Positions 8,377 to 17,539 of a DNA stretch of 64,000 bases are shown one piece after another; position 1 is the stretch's first letter, and the number at the start of each line of letters is the position of its first letter. The stretch comes from Candidatus Pelagibacter communis (GTDB lineage Bacteria; Pseudomonadota; Alphaproteobacteria; Pelagibacterales; Pelagibacteraceae), in NCBI RefSeq assembly GCF_001179845.1, contig NZ_CVSB01000026.1, forward strand, positions 1-64,000, read 5' to 3'. The position numbers and the translations under genes were made by a program. Under the pieces are notes generated by a model. It ran no database searches. It saw only the letters and a program-made list of their open reading frames with translations, and was not told the origin of the DNA.

Positions 8377-11067
8377 TTATCCAGTATTTTTCATTGCTGC
8401 AGAAATACCTGCAATCGATGTCATTAAAGCATCTTCAAGGAATTTTTTTTCTAAATTTTTATATTTTTTATTTGTTAGTTTGTTCATTACATTTGCCTGA
8501 AGTATATTTAACATCTCTGTATAGTTATTTCTTATAAATAAAGCTTTTCTAAATTCTTTTCTCTCTTTTACCACTTCTTTCGGGGTAATTTTATTATGCA
8601 ATTTGACCAGTGCCTCAAATTGAAATCTTAATTTTTTACCAATTCTTTTTAATGAGGCATCAGCTAAGTTATTTTCATAAATAACTGAAATTTCTGGATC
8701 CACCTTAGAAATTACCATATCTAGGATATCCATCGTTGATACAAAGTATGGCCAATTTCTTTCCATATCAGTCATTGTTCTTTTAAACTTTTTAATTGAA
8801 CCATATCTAAGTGCTTCAGTTGTACCAAGCCAAGCGGGTAACATTAATCTAATTTGTGTCCAAGCAAATACCCAAGGAATAGCTCTTAAACTTTGAATAT
8901 TATCAACATTCTTTCTTTTGGTTGGTCTTGATCCAATTGCAAGTTTTCCTAGTGATTTATGTGGCGTAACTGTTTTGAAGTAACGAATAAAATCCTCGCT
9001 TTGATTTAGATATTTTCTATATGAAGATGTAGAAATTTCTGACATTTTTTGAATTAATTCACGCCAATTAATTTTTGATCTTGGTGGAGGGTTTAAAGAA
9101 GCGTCCATTACAGCTCCTATATAGCTACATAAATTGTACTCAGCTAAAGGTTTATAGCCATACTTTTGCTGAATTACTTCTCCTTGATCGGTAATTCTAA
9201 TTTTTCCGTTAACTGTACCAGAAGGTTGTGACTTTAAAGTGGCCTGTATTGGACCACCTCCTCTTCCTGGAGATCCGCCTCTGCCGTGAAAGAAAACAAG
9301 ATCTATTTTATATTTTTTAGCTAAATTTCTAAGCTCTTCTTGAAGTTTATATTGATGCCAACTTGCAGACAATTTTCCAGCATCTTTACTGGAGTCTGAA
9401 TATCCAATCATGACTTCCTGTTTTGACTTAATCATTTTTCTGTACCATGAAAGTTTGAACAAGTTTGTCATAACACCGTTAGCATTTTTTAAATCATCCA
9501 GAGTTTCAAAAAGTGGAACAACTCTTAATAAATTTTTTGTTTGTGCCTGCATTTGTAAAAAATAAACAGATAAAATATCAGATGCTGTGGATGTCATCGA
9601 TATTACATAAGCACCAAGACATTGGGTTGGTTCTTTAGCAATTTGTTTAAAAGTATTCCATACCTCTTTGTTTTCTTTATCTCGAATATTTATTTTATCT
9701 ACAAAATTTTTTCCTTGTTTAATATTTTTATTTAAAAGTTTTATTTTTTCACCTTCACTTAGAGAGGAATAATTTATTTTATTTTTCTTTTTAAAGATTT
9801 CATTTAAAAGTTTTTCATGTCGATCAGACTCTTGTCTGATGTCTAATCTTGCAAGATTTATTCCAAAACATCTAACTCTTCTAATTAAGTCTAGTAAATC
9901 AGCATTTGCAATATGTTGACCTTTGTTTTGATTCAGAGAACTTCTTACTTCTCTCAAAGGGTTAATAATTTCATATTTATCTTGGAGTAATTTTTTTTCA
10001 TCTAAAGGCTTGTTTAAATTTATGTGTGCTTCTATTAATTGATGAGTATTTCTTACTTTGTCTCTTAATGGTCTTAAATAAACTCTATATGGTTCAAAAC
10101 TTTTTCCAGTAACTCTACTGATTGCAGGAGAACATTCTTCCATGGATAAATCTTGAATTAATTGAGTAAGTTCTTTCTCGTACAGTTTTGCAGCTTGCCA
10201 TCTAGAAAATAAAATTACTTTCTTAGTTACTTCTGAAGTTACATTTGGATTTCCATCTCTGTCTCCACCCATCCACGAACCAAATTGAATAGGATTAAAA
10301 TTTCTAGGCAAGTCTTTGTTTAAATTTTTTCTAAAAATATCATTCAATCTTTTATAAACCTTAGGAATAGTATCCCACAAACTATCTTCAATTACAGCCA
10401 GTCCCCATTTTGCTTCATCCAATGGAGAAGGTTTAGTTCTTTTTAGTTCATCAGTTTTCCAAATTATTGCTATTTCCGAATATAGTTTTCTATCTAATTC
10501 TATGATTTTTGAGGGGTATTTTTTATAGAGATGTCTTTGCTCCATTATTGATATTAAATTTGCGTATTTTTGAATTAAAGTTCTTCTTTTAACCTCTGTT
10601 GGATGAGCAGTAAGAACTATCCCAATATCTAGCTTGGTAGCTAAATCATAAATTTTATTATTTGAAATTTTTTTATTTTTAAAAAGACTCTCAATTATAT
10701 CTTCTATAAATAAATTTTGACTTTTGCTTTTAAAATAAGGATTTTCATACTCATTTAGTTTTCTAGATGCATCTAAAGACTCGGCCAAATTCATCAAATT
10801 AAGAATGTGCGAAAAAGCCCTTGTGATTTTAAAAGTTTTTTCTGGCGAAAGTTTTTTTACTTCTTTTGATATTTTTGAGAAAACTTTACTTTTATTTTTG
10901 TCTAATAATGTGTTTTTTGAAAGTAATCTTAATTTTTCAACAATATTAAAAAAAGCTGGTCCTTCTTGATCTTTAATTACTCTTCCAAGAAAAGTTCCTA
11001 ATAATCTAATATCTTCTCTTAAAAGCTTTGTTGGTATTCGCTCATAGTAAAGATCTCTTTTCTTCAT
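8377..11067 (-). CDS. ppc: Phosphoenolpyruvate carboxylase
   Basis: 896 residues, full length for the family. It carboxylates PEP to oxaloacetate, feeding the TCA cycle (anaplerosis). Signatures are the catalytic His155 in VLTAHPTEVKRRT, WMGGDRDGNPN with the binding arginine, the glycine-rich FHGRGGSPGRGGGP loop, and MIGYSDSSKDAGK. The start overlaps the end of the upstream SMP-30 gene by 26 bases, so ppc is probably read from the same transcript as the sugar-acid block or from an internal promoter within that gene. Confidence 0.97.
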   Translation of the reverse strand: MKKRDLYYERIPTKLLREDIRLLGTFLGRVIKDQEGPAFFNIVEKLRLLSKNTLLDKNKSKVFSKISKEVKKLSPEKTFKITRAFSHILNLMNLAESLDASRKLNEYENPYFKSKSQNLFIEDIIESLFKNKKISNNKIYDLATKLDIGIVLTAHPTEVKRRTLIQKYANLISIMEQRHLYKKYPSKIIELDRKLYSEIAIIWKTDELKRTKPSPLDEAKWGLAVIEDSLWDTIPKVYKRLNDIFRKNLNKDLPRNFNPIQFGSWMGGDRDGNPNVTSEVTKKVILFSRWQAAKLYEKELTQLIQDLSMEECSPAISRVTGKSFEPYRVYLRPLRDKVRNTHQLIEAHINLNKPLDEKKLLQDKYEIINPLREVRSSLNQNKGQHIANADLLDLIRRVRCFGINLARLDIRQESDRHEKLLNEIFKKKNKINYSSLSEGEKIKLLNKNIKQGKNFVDKINIRDKENKEVWNTFKQIAKEPTQCLGAYVISMTSTASDILSVYFLQMQAQTKNLLRVVPLFETLDDLKNANGVMTNLFKLSWYRKMIKSKQEVMIGYSDSSKDAGKLSASWHQYKLQEELRNLAKKYKIDLVFFHGRGGSPGRGGGPIQATLKSQPSGTVNGKIRITDQGEVIQQKYGYKPLAEYNLCSYIGAVMDASLNPPPRSKINWRELIQKMSEISTSSYRKYLNQSEDFIRYFKTVTPHKSLGKLAIGSRPTKRKNVDNIQSLRAIPWVFAWTQIRLMLPAWLGTTEALRYGSIKKFKRTMTDMERNWPYFVSTMDILDMVISKVDPEISVIYENNLADASLKRIGKKLRFQFEALVKLHNKITPKEVVKERKEFRKALFIRNNYTEMLNILQANVMNKLTNKKYKNLEKKFLEDALMTSIAGISAAMKNTG

Positions 11068-11953
11068 TACTTATAATAAATTTTTTTTGTAAAACTCCTC
11101 TTACATTTGTTTTTACACTAAAAAAGAATCCTGAATATCTAAATTTTCGCAGATCTGCTTTGCTCATCCCTTTTGTAGCCGTTGAAACGTAAAGTTCTTT
11201 TGTATTTTTACCTCCAAATGCACAATTAGTTATATTTTTTGCTGGAAACCGAATTTTGTGAATTAATTTTGCTTTTTGATTAAAAACAGAAATACAAGCA
11301 CCATGGAAATGTGCTACCCATAAATTTTTATTTTTATCTAAAGTCATACCATCAGGTGCACCATCTTGGATTGAGAATTTTTTAAATATTTTTTTACTAA
11401 TAATTTTATTATTTTTGTTTATTTTGATTTTATAAATATTTTTTTTTGAGCTGTCGGTATGATAAAAATTATACTGATCAATAAATGCTGGTCCATTTGT
11501 AATTCTATAATTTTTATCAACTTTTATTAAATTAAAATTTTTATCTAATTTGTATAAAGAACCTTTTTCAATTTTTCTTTCCAGGTTGTCCATGGTGCCA
11601 AACCAAAGATTTCCAGCAGGATCTGTTTTTCCATCATTAATTCTATTTAGTTTCAAGTTTGGTTCTATCTTAATTGACTTTAAAATTTGTTTGGATTTTA
11701 AATTTTGAATTCTTAGTTCACCTTGTAACCCTAAAATAAAAATATGATCTTTGATATGAGTAATAAAACCAATTTCTTTGTTTACTTTAAAGATTTTCTT
11801 TTTTTTATTTTTAATGTTGAAAGAGCAAATTTTCTTTTTTTTAATATCTACAAAATAAATTGAGTTATGTTCACTAACCCACAACGTTCCTTCACCCAAA
11901 GTACATCTTATTTTCCAAATAGGTTTTGGTTCTGAGGTTATTATTTTATTCAT
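11042..11953 (-). CDS. SMP-30/gluconolactonase-family lactonase
   Basis: 303 residues, six-bladed beta-propeller of the SMP-30 family. The metal ligands match regucalcin in place: Glu21 (TLGEGTLW), Asn153 (ITNGPAF) and Asp201 (GAPDGMTLD), with Asn106 in RINDGKTDPAGNLWFGTM near the substrate. The family hydrolyses sugar lactones to aldonates. It is the last gene before ppc in a run that continues with an acid-sugar dehydratase and overlaps that gene by 8 bases, which supports a role at the head of an aldonate pathway. It is unusually lysine-rich, as many SAR11 proteins are. Confidence 0.88.
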   Translation of the reverse strand: MNKIITSEPKPIWKIRCTLGEGTLWVSEHNSIYFVDIKKKKICSFNIKNKKKKIFKVNKEIGFITHIKDHIFILGLQGELRIQNLKSKQILKSIKIEPNLKLNRINDGKTDPAGNLWFGTMDNLERKIEKGSLYKLDKNFNLIKVDKNYRITNGPAFIDQYNFYHTDSSKKNIYKIKINKNNKIISKKIFKKFSIQDGAPDGMTLDKNKNLWVAHFHGACISVFNQKAKLIHKIRFPAKNITNCAFGGKNTKELYVSTATKGMSKADLRKFRYSGFFFSVKTNVRGVLQKKFIISNEEKRSLL

Positions 11954-13118
11954 TTACTTCAAACTTTTTTATAAAGTCTTCATCGGGATTAATACCAATA
12001 CCTATATTATCAGTTACTGATGCAAAACCATTATTGTTTTTAACTTGATCTAAAATTGAAAATTCCTCCTTTGGCAAATCTGTGATAAAAATATTTTTTT
12101 CTGTAGTATCAAACTCGAGCATTGATTTTGATGGAAATAAACCACCAGGCATATCTGGTTGTGCTGTCAGCAAATGAAGATTAACTGCAATACTAACTGC
12201 AGAGCCCCATACATGATTAATTACTGGTATAAAATTTGCTTGCGCTAGTGCTGCAACTTTTAAATACTCCGTAATGCCGCCAAGTCCACAAACCTCTGGT
12301 TGAGCTATATCAATACATTTATTTGATATTAATTTATTCCAGCCATATTTAGTAAATTCAGCTTCTCCTCCTGCAATGCTAGTAGAGATTTTTTGTTTTA
12401 ATTCTCTGTAACCCTCATAATCTTCAGGAGCTACAGGTTCTTCAAACCAATAAATATCTAGTTCATCTAAACCTTTTCCAACATAAAGAGCGTCTTTCAA
12501 ATTATAAGCGTGATTTGCATCAACCATTAATTTAAAATCTTTTCCAACAGTGTCTCTTACAGCTTGAACCAACTTTAAATCTTCGTTTGGACCTAATCCA
12601 ACTTTCATTTTCATTGCTTTAAAATTTTTTGTTTTTATTTTCTTAGACTCTTCCTTGAACAGGGCGATCAATTCATCAACTGATTTTTTTTGTAACATCA
12701 TTCCATATCCATACACTGGAACTTCATTATTACATTTACCCCCTACAAGTTGATAGAGAGGAGCATTTGTTTTCTTTCCAAGAATATCCCATAAAGCAAT
12801 ATCTACTCCTGATAATGCTTGAATTGGCATGCCCTTTTGACCACTATCTCTTAAAAGATTGTATACTTTTTGCCAGATATGTTCTTTGTTTAAAGGGTCT
12901 TCACCAATTACTAAAGGCTGTATAACCTTTTCAACAATAAACTTGTTCGCTAAAGCTATATTTCCAGGACCAAAACATTCACCCCAACCTGTTATTCCTT
13001 CGTCTGTTTGAACTTCAACAAGATGGGCTGTACGATGTTTATAATACTGTTGTGAATAGCCAAGTTCTTTTTCTAACTCATATCTAAGTACATGACTTTT
13101 AATAGAAGTTATTTTCAC
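11946..13118 (-). CDS. Enolase-superfamily (mandelate racemase/MLE type) acid-sugar dehydratase
   Basis: 390 residues. The capping domain is followed by a TIM barrel with the mandelate racemase subgroup residues: Lys170 and Lys172 (KMK), Mg ligands Asp200 (VDANHAY), Glu226 (WFEEPV) and Glu252 (AGGEAEF), and the Asp270/His302 dyad (VINHVWGSAV). This set abstracts an alpha proton from a carboxylate, usually dehydrating an aldonate to a 2-keto-3-deoxy acid. The neighbouring lactonase, SDR and FAH hydrolase fit that role. The exact sugar acid is unknown. GTG start. Confidence 0.87.
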   Translation of the reverse strand: MKITSIKSHVLRYELEKELGYSQQYYKHRTAHLVEVQTDEGITGWGECFGPGNIALANKFIVEKVIQPLVIGEDPLNKEHIWQKVYNLLRDSGQKGMPIQALSGVDIALWDILGKKTNAPLYQLVGGKCNNEVPVYGYGMMLQKKSVDELIALFKEESKKIKTKNFKAMKMKVGLGPNEDLKLVQAVRDTVGKDFKLMVDANHAYNLKDALYVGKGLDELDIYWFEEPVAPEDYEGYRELKQKISTSIAGGEAEFTKYGWNKLISNKCIDIAQPEVCGLGGITEYLKVAALAQANFIPVINHVWGSAVSIAVNLHLLTAQPDMPGGLFPSKSMLEFDTTEKNIFITDLPKEEFSILDQVKNNNGFASVTDNIGIGINPDEDFIKKFEVNE

Positions 13119-13124
13119 AATAGA

Positions 13125-13967
13125 TTATAAAGCAACTACCTTCGAGTTTTGCTCTCCTAGGTTTTCTATTGATAATTTCATTGTATCACCTGCTTTTAAG
13201 AATTGTTGCGGCTTCATACCCATTCCAACACCTGGAGGTGTTCCAGTTGTAATTATATCGCCAGCTTGAAGAGACATAAATTTACTTAAATAAGATACAA
13301 TTATATCAACATTGAATATCATTGTGCTTGTGTTACCTGTTTGCATTCTTGTACCATTAACATCTAAACTCATTTTTAAATTATTAACATCTGCAATTTC
13401 ATCTTTTGTAACTAAGTAAGGTCCAATTGGTCCATAAGTATCATGAGATTTTCCTTTAACCCATTGACCCATTTTTTCAATTTGCCATTCTCTTTCACTG
13501 ATATCATTTACTAAACAATAACCTAAAATATGATTTTGAGCTTGGCTCTCAGAGATATGTTTTGTTTCTTTTCCTATAACAATTCCTAATTCAACTTCCC
13601 AATCAAGTTTTTTTGATCCTGAAACTATTTCAATATCATCGTTTGGTCCATTAATTGAACTTGTGGCTTTCATAAAAGTAATTGGTTCAGATGGAACCTC
13701 AGCACCTGTTTCAGCTGCGTGATCAGAATAATTTAATCCAATTGCAACAAATTTACCCGGCTTAGTAATACAAGATCCTATTCGATCACTTGCAGATAAT
13801 TCTGGTAAAGAAGATAAATCAGCACTTTGTAATTTAGTAATAGTCTCAAAATTTAAATGATCAGGATTTAAATCTTTAACATGAGAACTAACATCTCTTA
13901 TTATACCATCTTTATCTAAAACACCTGGTTTTTCGTTTCCTTTATTTCCTACTCTTAATAATTTCAT
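13125..13967 (-). CDS. Fumarylacetoacetate hydrolase-family enzyme (2,4-diketo-3-deoxy acid hydrolase-like)
   Basis: 280 residues. The N-terminal cap is followed by the FAH fold from about residue 70. AIGLNYSDHA holds the catalytic-loop His83, and Glu124, Glu126 (DWEVELGIVIGK) and Asp155 (VNDISERE) are the metal ligands; TTGTPPGVGMG closes the site. In non-phosphorylative deoxy-sugar pathways such enzymes cleave 2,4-diketo-3-deoxy acids to pyruvate plus a hydroxyacid. The SDR just upstream would make that substrate. Preceded by AAGGA, 7 bases before the ATG. Confidence 0.88.
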   Translation of the reverse strand: MKLLRVGNKGNEKPGVLDKDGIIRDVSSHVKDLNPDHLNFETITKLQSADLSSLPELSASDRIGSCITKPGKFVAIGLNYSDHAAETGAEVPSEPITFMKATSSINGPNDDIEIVSGSKKLDWEVELGIVIGKETKHISESQAQNHILGYCLVNDISEREWQIEKMGQWVKGKSHDTYGPIGPYLVTKDEIADVNNLKMSLDVNGTRMQTGNTSTMIFNVDIIVSYLSKFMSLQAGDIITTGTPPGVGMGMKPQQFLKAGDTMKLSIENLGEQNSKVVAL

Positions 13968-13988
13968 ATTTTTCCTTTTGTTATTTAA

Positions 13989-14732
13989 TTATATTGAAAT
14001 TCCACCATCAACATGAATTGTACTTCCAGTTGTAAATGTTGCATCATCACTTGCTAAATAAACAGCCACAGCTGCTATTTCTTCAGCAGTGCCTAATCTT
14101 CCCATAGGTTGTCTTGCTATAAAATCTTTTTTTGCTTGAACAGGATCTGGACTTTGATTGACCCTATCTTGCCAAGAAGGTGAATAAACTGTTCCTGGTG
14201 CAATAGAATTACATCTAATATTTTTTTTAACAAAATCTGCTGCAATCGCTTTTGTTAAACCAATAACTGCGCCCTTTGTTGTTCCGTAAACAAATCTATT
14301 TGGAAAACCTTTAAAACTGGATGCGCATGAAGATATATTAATAATACTTCCGCCATTTTGTTTGATCATTAAAGGTAAAATAGCTTTGCACATAAAGTAC
14401 ATCGACTTTACGTTTACATTAGAAGAAAAATCCCAATCTTTTTCATCACATTCCAATATTGTTCCATGATGAACAAATCCAACAGCATTAAATAAAACAT
14501 CAACTCTATCTAAAGTTTTTGTAAATTCTAAAATTGCATTATTATCTGTTGAATCTAGCCTTTGCACTTTAATCTCAGGAAATTCTTTATTTAAATCAGC
14601 TAAAGTTTTGTCATTTAAATCAGTAGCAGTTACATGAGCACCTTCTTTATGAAATGCTATTGCTGTTGCTTTTCCAATACCTTGGCCTGCTGCTGTTACG
14701 AGAATTTTTTTACCTTCTAATCTTCCACTCAT
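13989..14732 (-). CDS. SDR-family dehydrogenase, 2-keto-3-deoxy-aldonate (L-fuconate-type) dehydrogenase-like
   Basis: 247 residues, classical short-chain dehydrogenase. It shows the NAD motif TAAGQGIG (13-20), acidic Asp38 in ATDLN favouring NAD over NADP, catalytic Ser134/135, Tyr149 and Lys153 (YGTTK). The stretch CNSIAPGTVYSPSWQDRV resembles the BDH2 / 2-keto-3-deoxy-L-fuconate dehydrogenase branch. Sitting between an acid-sugar dehydratase, an FAH hydrolase and a hydroxyacid reductase, it would oxidise the 4-hydroxyl of a 2-keto-3-deoxy acid. Its start overlaps the preceding gene by 4 bases. Confidence 0.87.
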   Translation of the reverse strand: MSGRLEGKKILVTAAGQGIGKATAIAFHKEGAHVTATDLNDKTLADLNKEFPEIKVQRLDSTDNNAILEFTKTLDRVDVLFNAVGFVHHGTILECDEKDWDFSSNVNVKSMYFMCKAILPLMIKQNGGSIINISSCASSFKGFPNRFVYGTTKGAVIGLTKAIAADFVKKNIRCNSIAPGTVYSPSWQDRVNQSPDPVQAKKDFIARQPMGRLGTAEEIAAVAVYLASDDATFTTGSTIHVDGGISI

Positions 14733-15598
14733 TTTTTATTTATCCTTTCGATTTCATTATAAAGTGAACTATGATCAGTGTTTCCATGACCATTATCGAC
14801 CAAGGATTTATACATTTCTTTCACTAAATTTGAAATAGGTAAATGAGTATTATATGAATTTGCACACTCCAAAATGTTATTCATGTCTTTTAAATGGGTA
14901 GATGTTTTGCCTTTTGGGGTAAAATCTTTATCTATCATTCTTCTTCCATGAGTTTGTAAAATTTTACTATCTGCCCAACCTCCAGAAAGAGCTTTAATTA
15001 ATTTTACTGGATCAGCTCCAGCTTTTTCACATAAAGTTATTGCCTCTGCAACCGCTCCTATGGTAACTCCTACTACAATTTGATTTGCTAACTTTGAAAC
15101 TTGTCCACTACCAATTGGTCCAACCAAAGTTGGATTTCCCATAGCTTTTAAAATATTTATAGAATTATCAAAGACAATTTGCTCTCCCCCAACCATTATA
15201 GCTAATGAAGCTTCTTCAGCTCCAATTGTTCCTCCTGAAACCGGTGCATCTAAATAATTTACATTTTTTGATTTTAGAATGTTTCCATATTTTGTTGCTA
15301 TCGTTGGTTTAACCGAACTCATATCAATAACAGTTGATCCAGATTTTAAATTGTCTAATAAATCTAAATTATTCATTATTGAATCAACAGCGCTATCGTC
15401 TGTTAACATTGTAATAATAAAGTCATTATCTTTAACAACTTCACCTAAAGTTTTTGATATTTCGGCCCCAAATTCTTTTAAAGGTTCTGCCTTACTAATT
15501 GAACGATTGAATGCTTTTAATTTAAAACCAGATTTTAATAAATTTTTAGCCATTGGAAGACCCATAAGGCCTGTTCCAATAAACCCTATTTTCATCAT
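14729..15598 (-). CDS. Beta-hydroxyacid dehydrogenase (3-hydroxyisobutyrate / tartronate semialdehyde reductase family)
   Basis: 289 residues. N-terminal Rossmann fold GFIGTGLMGLPMAKNL, substrate-binding DAPVSGG (118-124) and catalytic Lys169 (GQVSKLANQ). The family includes GarR, MmsB and GlxR. In a sugar-acid block a tartronate-semialdehyde-type substrate is more likely than valine breakdown, but the sequence does not decide it. Two ATG codons in a row open the gene; the first overlaps the dctM stop by 4 bases. A second family member lies at 23877-24734. Confidence 0.87.
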   Translation of the reverse strand: MMKIGFIGTGLMGLPMAKNLLKSGFKLKAFNRSISKAEPLKEFGAEISKTLGEVVKDNDFIITMLTDDSAVDSIMNNLDLLDNLKSGSTVIDMSSVKPTIATKYGNILKSKNVNYLDAPVSGGTIGAEEASLAIMVGGEQIVFDNSINILKAMGNPTLVGPIGSGQVSKLANQIVVGVTIGAVAEAITLCEKAGADPVKLIKALSGGWADSKILQTHGRRMIDKDFTPKGKTSTHLKDMNNILECANSYNTHLPISNLVKEMYKSLVDNGHGNTDHSSLYNEIERINKK

Positions 15599-16911
15599 GG
15601 TTTTGGTCTAAACTCGTGGAAGTTTTGTGTCATCGCCTCTGGGAAGAACATAACACATGCTAACACAATTAACTGAATTACTATAAATGGGGCAAAACCT
15701 CTAAATATATCTGTTAATGAAATGTGTGGAGGTGCAACAGATTTTAAATAAAAAGCGGCAGGTCCAAACGGTGGACTTAAAAATGAAACTTGCATGTTTA
15801 CACAGAATAATATTCCAAACCAAATAGGATCAAATCCTAGAGCAATAACTATTGGTAAAAATACAGGCATTGCTAACAATACAATTCCAACCCAATCCAT
15901 AAATGCTCCCATAATCAAAAACATAATCTGCATCATGAAAATTAAATACATTGGTTTTAAATCATAAGCCAAAATAGTTTCTGCTACATATTTTGGACCT
16001 CCTGCAAGAGAATAAGCACCTGCTAAAACTGTAGCACCAAAAGTAATTGTTAAAATAGTTCCTGATGCTTTAAAAGTTCTTGTTAATGCATCTTTAAATA
16101 AAAACCACGTAAGTTCTTTTCTTGCAAAAATTATGATTAATGTAGCAACCACGCCCATACCAGCTGCTTCTGTAATTCCTGTCATTCCAGAATATATTGA
16201 ACCTAATACAATTATTACTATACCGATCGGTGGTAAAAGACCTGGAAGGTAAGACATTTTCTCTTTAAAAGTTAAAGCTGGTTCATCACTTAAAGGTGCT
16301 AAATGCGGCTGCAATCTTGTTCGAATTAAAATGTATGTAATAATTAAACCTGAAATCATTAAACCAGGAACAATAGCTTCCTGAAACAACATAGTAATTG
16401 AAGTTTCAGTAGTTAATCCGTAAATAATTAAAACAATTGAAGGTGGTATCATGGTTCCTAAAGATCCTGATGCACATATAATACCTATCGACATATCCTG
16501 ATCATATTTTAATCTCAACATTTGAGGTAATGCGATCAAACCTAATAAAACTATTTCTCCACCAATAATTCCACTCATCGCCGCCATAATTGTTGCCATA
16601 ATGGCAGTTACTACACCAACACCACCTCTAGTTTTTCTTAACCACGCATTTAACGCATCATAAAGATCTCTTGCTATATTTGAACGTTCAAGCAAGGAGG
16701 CCATAAAGATAAATAAAGGTACTGATAAAAATGAATAGGTAACAACTAATGAGTAATACCTAGAAAGTAATATTCCTAATGCATGTTCACCTATGTATAA
16801 AAATACTAGCACTGCACCCATAAAACCAGATGCAAAACCCATAGGAACACCTATAGATATAAGCAATAATAATCCTACTATAAGTATTATCGAAAGTGAT
16901 CCTATATCCAT
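15595..16911 (-). CDS. dctM: TRAP transporter large permease subunit (DctM)
   Basis: 438 residues with about twelve hydrophobic helices and DctM landmarks such as GVPMGFASGFMGAVL, GIICASGSLGTMIPPSIVLIIYG and FLSPPFGPAAFYLKSVAP. It forms the sodium-driven channel of a tripartite ATP-independent transporter for organic acids. The start lies 1 base after the dctQ stop and the end overlaps the dehydrogenase gene, so uptake and catabolism genes share one transcript. The substrate is probably the sugar acid degraded by the neighbours. Confidence 0.93.
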   Translation of the reverse strand: MDIGSLSIILIVGLLLLISIGVPMGFASGFMGAVLVFLYIGEHALGILLSRYYSLVVTYSFLSVPLFIFMASLLERSNIARDLYDALNAWLRKTRGGVGVVTAIMATIMAAMSGIIGGEIVLLGLIALPQMLRLKYDQDMSIGIICASGSLGTMIPPSIVLIIYGLTTETSITMLFQEAIVPGLMISGLIITYILIRTRLQPHLAPLSDEPALTFKEKMSYLPGLLPPIGIVIIVLGSIYSGMTGITEAAGMGVVATLIIIFARKELTWFLFKDALTRTFKASGTILTITFGATVLAGAYSLAGGPKYVAETILAYDLKPMYLIFMMQIMFLIMGAFMDWVGIVLLAMPVFLPIVIALGFDPIWFGILFCVNMQVSFLSPPFGPAAFYLKSVAPPHISLTDIFRGFAPFIVIQLIVLACVMFFPEAMTQNFHEFRPKP

Positions 16912-16912
16912 T

Positions 16913-17482
16913 TTATTTTAATTCTTTAGAAGGATCGTATTGTTTTTCCTTAGGATTTCTCCAATCAATAATCAAATTATTTACAGATTGAACAGCAATA
17001 AGAAAAACACATAGAAGTGTTAGTGGCTTCATAGTAGCTGGAATTGGTGGATCCCAATAAGTTGCAAATCTCTCCCAATTTATAAATGATCTGTATGCAT
17101 CTTCCATACCCCCATAAATTACAGCTGCAGCGAAAAGAACAATAATTAAAGTACTAATTAGGTCAAAAATTCTCTGTGTTGGTCTACTAACCCAATCATA
17201 CAATAATACTATTCTAATATGGCTTCTTAATCTTGTTGCATATATACCGCCAACTAAATAACAAACTCCGGCAAGCCATAAACATAGTTCATTTGCCCAC
17301 AAAGTTGGTTTAAACAACACATATCTCATAAAAATTTCATACATCATCACAATTACAATTACAGGAATTAGATATTTAATTGTGTGACTTAAAAATAAGG
17401 AAACTCTATCTATCCAATTTATTGGAAAATCATCTTTACTCGCGACTTTTTCATTTTGTTCTTGTAATTCTTTATCGATCAT
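16913..17482 (-). CDS. dctQ: TRAP transporter small permease subunit (DctQ)
   Basis: 189 residues with four membrane helices (about 31-52, 68-86, 107-128, 148-168) after a charged cytoplasmic start; FMRYVLFKPTLWANEL and RLRSHIRI are typical DctQ features. It partners the large subunit encoded 1 base downstream. A 9-bp hairpin separates it from the periplasmic subunit gene upstream, which probably lowers its expression relative to that subunit. Confidence 0.92.
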   Translation of the reverse strand: MIDKELQEQNEKVASKDDFPINWIDRVSLFLSHTIKYLIPVIVIVMMYEIFMRYVLFKPTLWANELCLWLAGVCYLVGGIYATRLRSHIRIVLLYDWVSRPTQRIFDLISTLIIVLFAAAVIYGGMEDAYRSFINWERFATYWDPPIPATMKPLTLLCVFLIAVQSVNNLIIDWRNPKEKQYDPSKELK

Positions 17483-17504
17483 TGAGTAAAAATTTAAATA
17501 AATC

Positions 17505-17526
17505 GAAGGGCCTTTGCAGGCCCTTC
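17505..17526 (-). terminator. Intercistronic 9-bp hairpin between dctP and dctQ
   Basis: A perfect inverted repeat, GAAGGGCCT with a 4-base loop, 13 bases after the dctP stop. It is GC-rich for this genome. The minus-strand sequence after it (GATTTATTTAAATTTTT) is U-rich but interrupted, so it may act as a partial terminator or an mRNA 3'-end stabiliser that leaves more binding-protein message than permease message. Confidence 0.75.
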
Positions 17527-17539
17527 AAGATTTTTTTTA

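Noticed and set aside
15279-15611. 110-codon plus-strand open frame
   Set aside because: Antisense to the beta-hydroxyacid dehydrogenase gene, whose motifs are complete; open only because of codon bias.
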